Shown: positions 1 to 8,820 of the stretch, piece by piece
Layout: each line of letters begins with the position of its first letter
Position numbering within the stretch: the stretch's first letter is position 1
NCBI GenBank assembly: GCA_030431095.1
Contig: JAUIJU010000009.1
Span: forward strand, 1 to 64,000
Direction of reading: 5' to 3'
Length of the DNA: 64,000 nucleotides
DNA from: Gammaproteobacteria bacterium
GTDB lineage: Bacteria; Pseudomonadota; Gammaproteobacteria; Xanthomonadales; SZUA-36
Made by a program: the position numbers and the translations under genes
The notes under the pieces: generated by a model
What the model was told of the DNA's origin: nothing
What the model saw: only the letters and a program-made list of their open reading frames with translations
The model's database searches: none

Positions 1-89
1 TGTCGCGCAACCGCTTCCGGGTCTCGGTGTCGGTGTTCAACGACATGGACGACATCGATCGGCTGCTGGACGTCCTGGGCACCGCCTGA
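1..89 (+). CDS. C-terminal end of a probable class V aminotransferase (partial)
   Basis: Only the last 28 codons lie in the window, reading in the frame that begins at base 3 and ending at TGA 87-89. The residues (RVSVSVFND, then a DDIDRLLDVL stretch) match the usual C-terminus of fold-type I class V aminotransferases such as cysteine desulfurase-like or kynureninase-like enzymes, where an R-V-S-x-x-x-Y/F-N strand precedes an acidic D/E-I-D-R-L helix. Too little is visible to name a substrate. It converges on the TonB receptor downstream. Confidence 0.45.
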   Translation, partial: SRNRFRVSVSVFNDMDDIDRLLDVLGTA

Positions 90-115
90 AACCTCCCCCC
101 GGTTCTCTCCCGGGT

Positions 116-152
116 AAAAAAAACGCCCGGCGGCCCAGGGGCACGCCGGGCG
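116..152 (-). terminator. Rho-independent terminator of the TonB receptor gene
   Basis: A perfect 9-bp stem (CGCCCGGCG at 124-132, CGCCGGGCG at 144-152) is preceded on the plus strand by eight A (116-123). Read on the minus strand this is a GC-rich hairpin followed by eight U, just after the stop of the minus-strand TonB receptor gene. On the plus strand no U-tract follows. Confidence 0.85.
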
Positions 153-167
153 ATTCCTCTCACAGGT

Positions 168-3164
168 TCAGAGTCGGAAGGTGCCGCCCACGAACCAGCG
201 GCGCCCGAGAATGTCGCCGTGCGCCAGCGTCGGGTACGACGGCTCTTCGTTGGTGAAGTTGATCACGCCGGCGCGCAGCTGGAACATGTCGTTGATGTCC
301 CAGGTGGCCGACAGCGAGTGTCGCAGGTTGCTGTCGATGACCGGGTTCGGGGTGGTCTCGATGGTCGCATCCGGCGAGGCCTTCACTTCGCTCAGGTAGT
401 AGGCCTGGTAGCTCATCAGCACCGGACCGATGCCCAGCCGCGTGGTGAAGCGGCTGACCCAGTCGGGCTGCGAGACCGTATTGTCTTCGCGCACGAAGGT
501 CGTGCCGGTCACCGAGGTCTGGTACAGCGCGTTGTGCGTCGCATCCAGCGTGAACGACAGCAGCCCCGGGCCGGCGCCGAGCACGTTGTCCAGCGGCAGC
601 TGGTAGTCCACCACGTAGTATTCGCCTTCGTACTCGACGATGCCGGCATTGAAGGTTGTGGTCAGGGCGCTGACGACCGTGCCGGCGGGGTAATCCGCCG
701 TATCCGCCGTGGCGCGGCTGAAGGTGCTGCAGATGTCCGCCGGCTGGGGCGACACGTCGTAGCAGGCCGCCATGAAGTCCTGGGGCGTGAACGCCGAGAG
801 CCCGTCGGTCAGTTCGATCTCGATGCGGTCCACGGACACCGTCAGGCCAGGTGCGAAACCGGGCTGGAACACGAAACCGTAGGTGGTGGTGTCGGAGATC
901 TCGTTGCGCAGGTCCGGGTTGCCGCCCGTGGTGACCAGGGCGTAGGTGAAGTTCTCGGACGGGTCCTGGAAGTCCTCGAGTGCTCCGTACTGCGGGTTGG
1001 CCGCCCACTCCGCCTCGCAGTTGGCGCGGCGGGTGGCCGGATCGGGGCCGCCATTGATGCGGTCGGCATCGCAGGGGTCGAAGCCGACGGAGGCCAGGCC
1101 CGTGGTGCTCGGGGCGACCAGCTGGGTCAGCGTGGGCGCGCGGAAGTTACGGCTCTGGGTGAAACGCAGCGTCAGGTCATCGTAGACCTGCCAGCGCAGC
1201 CCTGCGCTCCACACCGATTCGGAACCGGCGATGGAGTTGTCGACGTATCGGTAGGTGCCGTTGAACTCCAGCTCCTGCACCCCGGGCAGGGCGCTGCTGC
1301 CGCCGATCAGGGGCATCAGCAATTCCACCGAGAGTTCATTGGTGTCGTAGCTGCCGGACTGGGGCTCTTCCATGACGCCGACGCCCGTGACGCCCAGCTG
1401 GTTGGCCTCGAAGGGCACGAAGTCGACTTCCTCGTCGCGGTGCTCGTAGGCGAACACCACGTCCACGTCGCCGCCGGGCAGGGAAAACAGGGTGGTGCCC
1501 ATGGTGGCCAGGAAATCGAACTGGTCGTTGGTATAGCTCTGGCCCACCGGCACCGACACGTAGGCGGAGGCATCGGCGCTGATGTTGCCGAAGCCGAAGG
1601 GGTTGATGGGCGAGCAGGCCGCGTCGTCGTTGTTGGGGTTGCCGTCCACGTTGACCAGGCAGGCCGGACCGTTGGGGCCGGGCACGGCGAAGATCGCGTT
1701 GGCGAAGCGACCGTTGTGCGCGTCCCAGGCGCTGGTTTCGCCTTCCACCCGTCCGAACTGTGCCTGTGCGCTCCAGTACCAGTTTCGCCCGGCGGCCTCG
1801 AAGTCGCCTTCCAGGCCCAGGAAACCGAAATAGGTGTCCGTGGTGGTTTCCTGGATGTTGGTCGGAAACAGGTCGTAATAGAAGTGACGCGACAGCCACA
1901 GCGGCTGACCTTGGGCGAAGCCGGGGTAGGCGGCGCTCAGGGCAGCCCGCGATTCGTCCGTCAGGAAGGGGTTGAAATTGAACACCATGATGGCGCCGAA
2001 CGGCGGCGCGGAACCGTTGAGCACGGTGCGCGGATAACCCTGGGGAATCTCCTGCCCCGTAGTGCTCGACCACAGCAGTTCTGTTTTCAGGGTGATGCTG
2101 TCCGTCAGGTCGTAGTGCCCGATCAGGGTGGCGTTGCTGCGTTCGACGCCCGTGCGCAGACCGGCCAGTTCGCTGTAGCGGAATCCGTCACCGCCCTGCG
2201 AGAAGGGAATTCCGAGGATGTTCCCCGGATTGTAGGGAACCAGGTTGCCGTTCTGGTCGAACTGGACCGGGGCGCCGTCAATCATGGCGAGCGCAAAGGG
2301 CGGCGGCGCCGGGATGGTGTACAGGATGCCGTTCTCGTTGAAGTTCCAGAAATGGGCGTCGAGGATTTCCTGCACGGCCGGGATGCCGTCGTTGGGCCCG
2401 GTGTCGTTCGGGTTGGTCTGGGTGATGCGCGACAGGTTGCTGCGTTCCCGGTCACCGAACATCAGCATGGGCGAGGAAGAGTACTCGACATTGACCGCCA
2501 CGTTGCCGCGGTAGTCATCGAAATTCAGACCCCAGGTCAGGCTGTAGAACTCTTCCTCGTAGTCGCCTTCGCTGGTGTCGCCGTACTGGGCGTCGACCTT
2601 CAGGCCTTCGAAGTCGTCCTTGAGGATGTAGTTGACCACGCCGGCGATGGCGTCGGAGCCGTACACGGCCGCGCCGCCGGCCTGGACGATTTCCACCCGG
2701 TCGATCAGCCCCGTGGGAATGATGTTGGCGTCGACCTGCGCGTCGCCCAGGCCCGAGCTGGTGGTGACGAAGCGGTGCCCGTTGACCAGGGTCAGCGTTC
2801 GCCCCGGACCCAGGTTGAACAGGTTGGGAAACTGCTGCCCGGTCCCGCCGGAGTCGCCGCTGCCGGAAGCCTGGTTCAGTTCCGGAACGTTCGAGGTGAA
2901 TTCATTCAGCGCCTGCGCCGCGGAGGTGTAACCCCGCTCGTCGAACACCTCGGCGGAGATCGTGCCCACCGGCGCCATCTGGTCCGCCGGGGACCGCCTG
3001 ATGCGCGAACCGGTCACGATCACTTCTTCCAGCAGCAGCGCTTCTTCGTCCTCCCCGTCCGTGCTTTCGGCCTCCTGCGCCAGGGCCAGCGGCGCATTGG
3101 CCGCCAGGAGTATCGCGGTGATCGCCGCGCAAAGATGTTTCCTTGGGTGATTCTGAGGCTGCAT
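168..3164 (-). CDS. TonB-dependent outer-membrane receptor
   Basis: About 998 residues. The start chosen is the ATG at 3164 because a strong Shine-Dalgarno (GGAGGAG) sits just upstream and the protein then opens with a typical signal peptide (MQPQNHPRKHLCAAITAILL..ALAQ). A further 24 upstream codons are open but lack this context. After the signal come an acidic linker, a TonB box (EEVIVTGSRI), a plug domain (about residues 55-180, with R-T-L-T-L-V-N-G-H-R and an A-V-Y-G-S-D-A-I-A-G-V block) and a long beta-barrel ending in F-R-L, the usual C-terminal aromatic outer-membrane signal. It should import a bulky ligand across the outer membrane with TonB energy. The ligand cannot be read from sequence. 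It is monocistronic with its own terminator. Confidence 0.93.
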   Translation of the reverse strand: MQPQNHPRKHLCAAITAILLAANAPLALAQEAESTDGEDEEALLLEEVIVTGSRIRRSPADQMAPVGTISAEVFDERGYTSAAQALNEFTSNVPELNQASGSGDSGGTGQQFPNLFNLGPGRTLTLVNGHRFVTTSSGLGDAQVDANIIPTGLIDRVEIVQAGGAAVYGSDAIAGVVNYILKDDFEGLKVDAQYGDTSEGDYEEEFYSLTWGLNFDDYRGNVAVNVEYSSSPMLMFGDRERSNLSRITQTNPNDTGPNDGIPAVQEILDAHFWNFNENGILYTIPAPPPFALAMIDGAPVQFDQNGNLVPYNPGNILGIPFSQGGDGFRYSELAGLRTGVERSNATLIGHYDLTDSITLKTELLWSSTTGQEIPQGYPRTVLNGSAPPFGAIMVFNFNPFLTDESRAALSAAYPGFAQGQPLWLSRHFYYDLFPTNIQETTTDTYFGFLGLEGDFEAAGRNWYWSAQAQFGRVEGETSAWDAHNGRFANAIFAVPGPNGPACLVNVDGNPNNDDAACSPINPFGFGNISADASAYVSVPVGQSYTNDQFDFLATMGTTLFSLPGGDVDVVFAYEHRDEEVDFVPFEANQLGVTGVGVMEEPQSGSYDTNELSVELLMPLIGGSSALPGVQELEFNGTYRYVDNSIAGSESVWSAGLRWQVYDDLTLRFTQSRNFRAPTLTQLVAPSTTGLASVGFDPCDADRINGGPDPATRRANCEAEWAANPQYGALEDFQDPSENFTYALVTTGGNPDLRNEISDTTTYGFVFQPGFAPGLTVSVDRIEIELTDGLSAFTPQDFMAACYDVSPQPADICSTFSRATADTADYPAGTVVSALTTTFNAGIVEYEGEYYVVDYQLPLDNVLGAGPGLLSFTLDATHNALYQTSVTGTTFVREDNTVSQPDWVSRFTTRLGIGPVLMSYQAYYLSEVKASPDATIETTPNPVIDSNLRHSLSATWDINDMFQLRAGVINFTNEEPSYPTLAHGDILGRRWFVGGTFRL

Positions 3165-3353
3165 GCCCGACTCCTCCGTCTGTGCCTGTTGCTTTATGGT
3201 GGGTCGCCGCGAAACAAAACGGTCCGACCCTTCCATAGTCTATGCGCGGACCCGGAAATATTAATGCGACATTTGCAGGTCACAGGAACACGTGCGGATA
3301 GATTGCCCCCTTTCCAAACCCCTCAAAGCATCACTTATGCGCGATCAGAAAGT
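3165..3353. other. Leader region upstream of the TonB receptor, no gene
   Basis: This is the promoter side of the minus-strand TonB receptor. The only AT-rich -10-like hexamer is TAATAT on the minus strand (3263-3258), without a convincing -35. A short palindrome, CATAG-T-CTATG, lies near 3234-3244. No open reading frame with coding character is seen, and the region passes into the tandem repeat. Confidence 0.4.
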
Positions 3354-3694
3354 CAGGGCAAAGCAGGCAAGCATGGGCACGAACCCCTCAACGAAGACCG
3401 CACCCAAAGAACACCCGTGGAAACTAACTCGTCGTGAACGAGCGCCGCCGGTTTTGCCCGCAGGGCAAAGCAGGCAAGCATGGGCACGAACCCCTCAACG
3501 AAGCCCGCACCCAAAGAACACCCGTGGAAACTAACTCGTCGTGAACGAGCGCCGCCGGTTTTGCCCGCAGGGCAAAGAAGGCAAGCGCGGGCACGAACCC
3601 CTCAACGAAGCCCGCACCCAAAGAACACCCGTAGAAACTAACTCGTCGTGAACGAGCCCCGCCGGTTTTGCCCGCAGGGCAAAGAAGGCAAGCG
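3354..3694. repeat. 107-bp intergenic tandem repeat, 3.2 copies
   Basis: Copies begin at 3354, 3461, 3568 and 3675 (each starting CAGGGCAAAG), so the period is exactly 107 bp. The fourth copy diverges after 20 bp. Copies differ by a few substitutions. Each junction carries the inverted repeat TTTGCCC-GCA-GGGCAAA. The period is not a multiple of three, so the unit does not encode a repeated protein, although short open frames run through it by chance. It lies just after the stop of the glutamine-synthetase-family gene at the end of that operon. It has no uniform spacers and is not CRISPR. Confidence 0.95.
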
Positions 3695-3720
3695 AGAGAA
3701 CGACACGCCCGGTCAACACC

Positions 3721-5094
3721 TCAAACAGCCCTCAAGAACCACTCGTAATCCCGGTCCGTCACCTCCGCATGAAAAATATCCGACTCCTCCCGCTTGGCCA
3801 CGCCGTACACGCGGTGGAACTCCTCGTCGAAATAGGGCTTGAGGATCTCGCCCGCCTCGAAGGCGTCCAGGGCCTTGTCCCAGCGCACAGGTAGCGTGAC
3901 CTGGTACTCGACCTCGGCCTTTTCCGGGGTCATCGGGCCGGGTTCGGTCCGGTTGACGATGCCGTGGTGGATGCCGGACAGGATGGCGGCCACCACCAGG
4001 TAGGGGCAGGCGTCGGCGCCGGAGACCCGGTGCTCCACGCGGCGGTTGCCCTGGCCGGAAACCGGGATGCGCAGCGCCAGGTCACGGTGGTTGGGGCCCC
4101 AGTTGGGCGTGGCCGGCACGAAGAACCCGGGGGCGTAGCGCCGGTAGGAATTGGCGTTGGGCGCGAACACGGCCATCGACTCGGCCATGGCCTGGGACAT
4201 GCCCCCGATGGCATGGCGCAGGGTGTCCGACCAGGGGCCGTCGGCGCTGTCGCCGGAAAACACGTTGTTGCCGTCGGCGTCGAGCAGGCTGATGTGCACG
4301 TGCAGGCCGCAGCCGGCGTGCTCGGCGAAGGGCTTGGCCATGAACGAGGCGGCCAGGCCGTTTTTCTTGGCCGCCGCCTTCACCGCCCGTTTCAGCAAAA
4401 TGGCGTGGTCGCAGGCCAGCACCGGGTCGTCCACGTGGTGCAGGTTCACCTCGAACTGCCCGGGTGAGTACTCCGACAGGGCCGCGCCGGCGGGAATGTT
4501 CTGGATACGGCAGAAGTTGTCCACGTCCACCAGGAAGGGTTCCACGTCGTCCAGGTCGTCGAAACTGCCGAATTGCACGCCCACCTGTTCCCAGTCCGAT
4601 AGCGCGATCTTGGGCATGCGGGGAACGAAGGTGTCGCCGTCGTACTCGACCAGGTAGAACTCCAGTTCGGTGGCGAGCACCGGCGTCAGGCCCATTTCCC
4701 GCAACGGCTCCAGTGCGTGGCGAAGCACGTTGCGCGGGTCGAGGAAATACGGCGTGCCATTGAACTCCTGCAGTTCCAGCAGGCACTGCGCGGTGGGCAC
4801 GCTGGCCCAGGGCACCGGGCTCAGGGAGCCGGGCACGGCCACGCTGCGGATATCGGGGTCGCCGTCGTGCGCACCGTACTTCAGGTTCTCCGCCGCCTCG
4901 CCGCGGCTGTTCATGATGGTCGAGGCGGCGCAGAAATTGGCGCCTTTCTCGAAGGGCTTGGAAAAATCGTCCTCCGGAATGCGCTTGCCGCGAATGATGC
5001 CGTTGATGTCAGCGGCGAACACGTCCATGAAACGCGTGTCCGGGTACTGTTCGAGAAAGGCCTGGAGTTCGGCCGGCACGGCTGTGTCGTTCAT
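3721..5094 (-). CDS. Glutamine synthetase family (gamma-glutamyl amide ligase type)
   Basis: 457 residues, starting at the ATG at 5094 (MNDTAVPAEL). It contains the beta-grasp N-terminal domain (D-I-N-G-I-I-R-G-K-R near residue 30) and the catalytic domain, with T-E-L-E-F-Y (metal-binding Glu), H-x-H-I-S in the G-L-H-V-H-I-S block, N-R-R-V-E-H-R-V near the glutamate-binding arginine, and a C-terminal helix. Length and motifs fit the class III/PuuA-like group (gamma-glutamylputrescine, gamma-glutamylmethylamide or ethanolamide synthetases) rather than the biosynthetic GlnA. It is the last gene of the seven-gene minus-strand operon, 64 bp after the aldehyde dehydrogenase. In that setting it most likely gamma-glutamylates an amine released by the pathway. 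The amine is not known. Confidence 0.85.
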   Translation of the reverse strand: MNDTAVPAELQAFLEQYPDTRFMDVFAADINGIIRGKRIPEDDFSKPFEKGANFCAASTIMNSRGEAAENLKYGAHDGDPDIRSVAVPGSLSPVPWASVPTAQCLLELQEFNGTPYFLDPRNVLRHALEPLREMGLTPVLATELEFYLVEYDGDTFVPRMPKIALSDWEQVGVQFGSFDDLDDVEPFLVDVDNFCRIQNIPAGAALSEYSPGQFEVNLHHVDDPVLACDHAILLKRAVKAAAKKNGLAASFMAKPFAEHAGCGLHVHISLLDADGNNVFSGDSADGPWSDTLRHAIGGMSQAMAESMAVFAPNANSYRRYAPGFFVPATPNWGPNHRDLALRIPVSGQGNRRVEHRVSGADACPYLVVAAILSGIHHGIVNRTEPGPMTPEKAEVEYQVTLPVRWDKALDAFEAGEILKPYFDEEFHRVYGVAKREESDIFHAEVTDRDYEWFLRAV

Positions 5095-5158
5095 GCGTGA
5101 ATCCCGCGGTGTCGTGTTGGAGCCATCATAATCCCATCGGGCCCGGTCGCCGCCGGCC

Positions 5159-6682
5159 TCACTCGGACAACTGCACCCAGCAAGCCTTGGTCTGGGTGTA
5201 GCTCTTGTAGCTGTCCAGGCACTTGTCACGCGTGTTGCCCGACTGCTTCCATCCGCCGAAGGGCTGGGTGAAGTCGCCCAGGTCATAACCGTTGACGTAG
5301 ACCATGCCGGCCTCGATGCCCCGTACCAGGCGCAGGGCGCGATCGATGTCCCGGCTCCACACGCTGGCGGCCAGGCCATAATCGGTGTCATTGGCCATGG
5401 TCAGCGCCTCGTCCACGGTGTCGAAGGGAATCACGCTGGCCACCGGGCCGAAGATTTCCTGCCGCGCCACGCTCATGTCGTTGCGCACGTCGGCCAACAG
5501 CGTGGGGTTGACGTAGGCGCCGGGTTCCAGCGCCTGGGGGGCGTCGCCGCCGAATACCAGCCGCGCGCCCTCGTCGCAGCCGGCTTTCACCATGGCCAGC
5601 ACGCGTTCCTGGTCGGCCTTGGTGACCAGCGGACCCATGCTGGTGTCCGGGTCCAGCGGGTCGCCGGGTCGATAGGCATTGCGGCCCTCGGCCTCGAAAC
5701 GCTCCAGGAACTCGTCGTAGATGGCGCGCTCCACGAACAGGCGCGAGCCGGCATTGCACACCTCGCCCATGTTTTCGTAGATGCCGCCGTAGGCGGCGGT
5801 CACGGCGGCGCCCATGTCCGGCAGATCGGCCAGGAAAATCTGCGGCGACTTGCCGCCGCACTCCAGGCCCACGTGCTTCATGTTGGACTGGCCGGCGTAC
5901 TGCAGCATCAGCTTGCCCACGGCGGTCGAGCCGGTGAAGGAGACCTTGCGCACGTTCATGTGCAGGGCCAGGGCCTTGCCGGCCTCCTCGCCCAGGCCAT
6001 TGACCACGTTGAACACCCCGGCCGGCCCACCGGCCTCCATGAACAGCTGGGCCAGGCGCACGGCGCTGAGCGGCGACTGCTCGGCCGGCTTGAGCACCAG
6101 GGTGTTGCCCGCGGCGAGTGCGGGGGCGAATTTCCACGAGGCCATCAGTTGAGGGTAGTTCCAGGGGGTGATGGCGCCCACCACGCCCAGCGGCTCGCGC
6201 AGGACCAGGCCCAGGTGATCGGCGCGGGTGTTGGTCACGGCCCCTTCCACCTTGTCGATGCACTCGGCCATGAAGCGAATGGTTTCGGCCACCAGCGGAA
6301 TGTCCACCGAGATCATGTCACTGATGGGTTTGCCCATGTCCAGGGAGTCGAGGATGGCCAGTTCCTCGCCGTTCTTCTCCACCAGGTCGGCAAATCGGTA
6401 CAGCACCTTCATGCGTTGACGTGGCGCCATGCGCGACCAGCAGCCGGAGCGGAAGGCGCGTTCCGCGGCTTCCACGGCACGGTCGATATCGCGGCCATTG
6501 CCCGCGGCCACCTCGGCCAGCACCTGGCCGGTGGCCGGGTTGACCGTTTCGAATCGACCGCCATCCAGTGCGTCCGTCGTCTCACCGTCGATGAAGTGTC
6601 CGGTCTGCAGTCTTCCTTGCAGGCGGTCGGCCGCCGCGTGCCAGTCGGCGCGGGAGTGGTTCTGGACGGACTTCAGGGTCAT
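5159..6682 (-). CDS. NAD(P)-dependent aldehyde dehydrogenase
   Basis: 507 residues. The start ATG at 6682 overlaps the preceding stop as ATGA (6679-6682), so translation is probably coupled. Visible family residues are the oxyanion Asn region P-W-N-Y-P (173-177), the cofactor-loop F-T-G-S-T-A-V-G-K (249-257), the general base Glu274 in L-E-C-G-G-K, and catalytic Cys309 in G-E-V-C-N-A-G. Overall it resembles gamma-glutamyl-gamma-aminobutyraldehyde dehydrogenase (PuuC), betaine aldehyde dehydrogenase and related enzymes of about 490-500 residues. It should oxidise an aldehyde, probably amino- or ammonium-substituted given its neighbours, to the acid in the cytoplasm. Confidence 0.93.
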   Translation of the reverse strand: MTLKSVQNHSRADWHAAADRLQGRLQTGHFIDGETTDALDGGRFETVNPATGQVLAEVAAGNGRDIDRAVEAAERAFRSGCWSRMAPRQRMKVLYRFADLVEKNGEELAILDSLDMGKPISDMISVDIPLVAETIRFMAECIDKVEGAVTNTRADHLGLVLREPLGVVGAITPWNYPQLMASWKFAPALAAGNTLVLKPAEQSPLSAVRLAQLFMEAGGPAGVFNVVNGLGEEAGKALALHMNVRKVSFTGSTAVGKLMLQYAGQSNMKHVGLECGGKSPQIFLADLPDMGAAVTAAYGGIYENMGEVCNAGSRLFVERAIYDEFLERFEAEGRNAYRPGDPLDPDTSMGPLVTKADQERVLAMVKAGCDEGARLVFGGDAPQALEPGAYVNPTLLADVRNDMSVARQEIFGPVASVIPFDTVDEALTMANDTDYGLAASVWSRDIDRALRLVRGIEAGMVYVNGYDLGDFTQPFGGWKQSGNTRDKCLDSYKSYTQTKACWVQLSE

Positions 6683-8802
6683 GACGCTTTCCTCGCAATG
6701 TCGTTGTCGTGCGCCGGGGATTCGCCGGTCGCCGGTATGATCAGGGCGTCCACCACCAGGCAGCCACCAGCGTGGACGATAACGGGATTCAGGTCCATTT
6801 CCGCCACGTGGTCCCCAAGCCCGGCGGCGACCGCCGAGAACCGCGCCGCCAGTTCGGCGAAGCCGTCGATGTCCGGGGCCGGTCCACCGCGGTGCGCATC
6901 CAGCAGCGGCCGCTGACGCAGGCGGTCGATCAGTCGCCGTGCCGTGGCCGCATCGAACGGTGGCAAGGCGCACAGGGTATCACCCAGGGCCTCCATGGCC
7001 ACGCCGCCGAAGCCGATGACCACCAGCGGGCCGAACTGCGCGTCGTGGACGATGCCCAGCGCCATCTCGACACCGGCGGGCGCCATGGGCGCGACCAGCA
7101 CCTGCGGGCCCAGTCGCCGCGCCAGGTCCCGCCAGGCCGCCACCAGCGCCTCGGGACCCTCCAGGCCCAGGTGCACGCCGCCGCGCTCGGTCTTGTGGCC
7201 GATGCCCGGCATGGCGGTCTTGAGGGCCACCGGGTAGCCCAGCACCTCGCCGGCGGCCAGGACGCCGGCCTCGTCTTCGGCCAGCCGGAAATCGATGCAC
7301 GGTAAGCCCAGGCGGCGCAGGCAGCGCAGCGCCGCGGCCTCTTCCAGCGGGGCCGCGCACGCCAGCGCGCGGCGCGCGTCCTCGAGGCCCTGTTGCCGGC
7401 ACTCGGGCAGAGCGGGCGCGGGCCGTTGCCGCGCGTCCCGCCAGGCCAGCAGGGCCCCGGCGCCCACCAGGAAGGGGCGCAGGCCGTCGACCACGGGAAA
7501 GCCTTCCCGGGTCATCGCCACGGCCAGCGGGTCGGCGCCGCTGCCCTGGTGATTGGCGATCAGCACGGCCGGCTTGCCCGAGGCGCGGTGACCCCGGCGC
7601 AGGTATTCCCGGTAACCGGGATAGATCGCCGAGTGCGGGCCGCGGTCGTGCACCACGGCGCCCAGGGCCGCACCCGGGTCGCTCATCAGGATGGCCAGGC
7701 ATTCGGCCATGACCTGGTCTGAATCCGGCCCGCCGGCGCCCCAGGCGTCCAGGGGATTGACCGCCGGCAGGCCGGGGTCCAGCCGCTCCTCCAGCGCACG
7801 TACGCTGGGCGGCTGGAGCTCGGCCAGCGGGGTGCCCAGTGAATCGGCGAGGTCCACCAGCAACTGCCGTTCGCCGCCCGAATCGTGCAGGCTGACAAGG
7901 CCGCCCTGGGCGGGCAGGGGGTGTGGCTGGGCGAACAGCATCAGGGTCGTGACCAGTTCGTGCATGTCGGCCACGCGTTGCACGCCATAGCGCTCGAACA
8001 CGGCGTCGAAGGCGGCGTCCTGGCCGACCACGGCCCCGGAGTGGGACTGCGCCAGGCGGGCGGCGAGCTCGGTGCGCCCCACTTTCACCGCCACCACCGG
8101 TATGCCGCGGCGCCAGGCCTTGTCCAGTGCCGCCACCAGGGCCGCCGGTTCGCGCGCGGTCTCCATGAACAGGCCGACGACGTCCGGCGCGTGTTCCTCG
8201 ATGACGAAATCCAGATAGTCGGCCATGCCCACGGTGAATTCGCCGCCGCTGGACACCGCCAGGTTGAAGTCGATGCGTTCCTCGCAGTCCACGATGCCGC
8301 ACATGCCGGCGCCGGACTGGCTGATCAGGGTGACATTGCCGCCACGGGGGTGATTTTCGCGCGTGTCGAAGCCGCACACCCAGACGCCGTCACGGGCGTT
8401 GTAAAAGCCCATGCCGTTGGGGCCGCACAGCAGCAGGCCGGCGTCGCGCACGCGCCGGCGGACGCGCTGAGCGAGACCCGGATCGTCCGCCACGATCCCT
8501 TGCGACATGATGGTGGCGGCGCGGGCGCCGTGCGCGATGGCCGCCTCGAGGAGCGCCTCGAGACGGTGATCGGCCACGCAGAACACCACGTGCTCGACGG
8601 GCGAGGGCAGTGCAGCCAGGCTGGGGTGGCAGGGCCGGCCCAGCACCGATTCACGGCCCGGGTTGACCAGGTGGAGTTGGCCTTCGTAGCCGCCTGTCAG
8701 CAGGTTGTGGACCGTCATGCGCCCCACCGAATCGACGCGCTCGCTGGCGCCGACGACGGCGATCGAGCGGGGCCGCAGCAGCGGGTCGAGACGGTGGCTC
8801 AT
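6679..8802 (-). CDS. Acyl-CoA synthetase, ADP-forming type (fused subunits)
   Basis: 707 residues from ATG 8802. The N-terminal CoA-binding Rossmann domain starts P-R-S-I-A-V-V-G-A-S. It is followed by succinyl-CoA-ligase-like domains with G-P-N-G-M-G-F and Q-S-H-S-G-A-V-V-G, where the phosphorylatable His is expected. The C-terminal third is an ATP-grasp domain (C-I-D-F-R-L-A to A-E-M-D-L-N-P-V-I-V). This alpha-beta fused architecture is that of acetate/acyl-CoA ligases (ADP-forming) and Pat-like proteins. No GNAT acetyltransferase domain is present. It lies 18 bp after the GcvT-like gene and overlaps the aldehyde dehydrogenase start, so it may activate the acid made by that enzyme. The acyl substrate is unknown. 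Confidence 0.88.
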   Translation of the reverse strand: MSHRLDPLLRPRSIAVVGASERVDSVGRMTVHNLLTGGYEGQLHLVNPGRESVLGRPCHPSLAALPSPVEHVVFCVADHRLEALLEAAIAHGARAATIMSQGIVADDPGLAQRVRRRVRDAGLLLCGPNGMGFYNARDGVWVCGFDTRENHPRGGNVTLISQSGAGMCGIVDCEERIDFNLAVSSGGEFTVGMADYLDFVIEEHAPDVVGLFMETAREPAALVAALDKAWRRGIPVVAVKVGRTELAARLAQSHSGAVVGQDAAFDAVFERYGVQRVADMHELVTTLMLFAQPHPLPAQGGLVSLHDSGGERQLLVDLADSLGTPLAELQPPSVRALEERLDPGLPAVNPLDAWGAGGPDSDQVMAECLAILMSDPGAALGAVVHDRGPHSAIYPGYREYLRRGHRASGKPAVLIANHQGSGADPLAVAMTREGFPVVDGLRPFLVGAGALLAWRDARQRPAPALPECRQQGLEDARRALACAAPLEEAAALRCLRRLGLPCIDFRLAEDEAGVLAAGEVLGYPVALKTAMPGIGHKTERGGVHLGLEGPEALVAAWRDLARRLGPQVLVAPMAPAGVEMALGIVHDAQFGPLVVIGFGGVAMEALGDTLCALPPFDAATARRLIDRLRQRPLLDAHRGGPAPDIDGFAELAARFSAVAAGLGDHVAEMDLNPVIVHAGGCLVVDALIIPATGESPAHDNDIARKAS

Positions 8803-8820
8803 GGCGCCGGGACGGCGTCC

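Noticed and set aside
219-3437. 1072-codon open frame on the plus strand opposite the TonB receptor
   Set aside because: Low-complexity Arg/Gly/Val/His-rich translation with no domain, mirror frame of a high-GC gene. The same applies to long frames at 19158-22382 (-), 46058-49318 (-), 59381-61456 (-), 22816-24705 (+), 26428-28722 (+), 35704-37503 (-) and 62483-63805 (-).
3558-3577. Rho-independent terminator formed by TTTGCCC-GCA-GGGCAAA in the repeat
   Set aside because: The stem is only 7 bp and no U-tract follows in either direction.
3354-3694. CRISPR array or repeat-containing peptide
   Set aside because: Units of 107 bp are directly abutting with no unique spacers, and the period is not a multiple of three, so neither interpretation holds.
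3721-5094. Housekeeping glutamine synthetase GlnA
   Set aside because: Operon context with aldehyde dehydrogenase and Rieske regulon and the class III/PuuA-like sequence pattern indicate a catabolic amide ligase.
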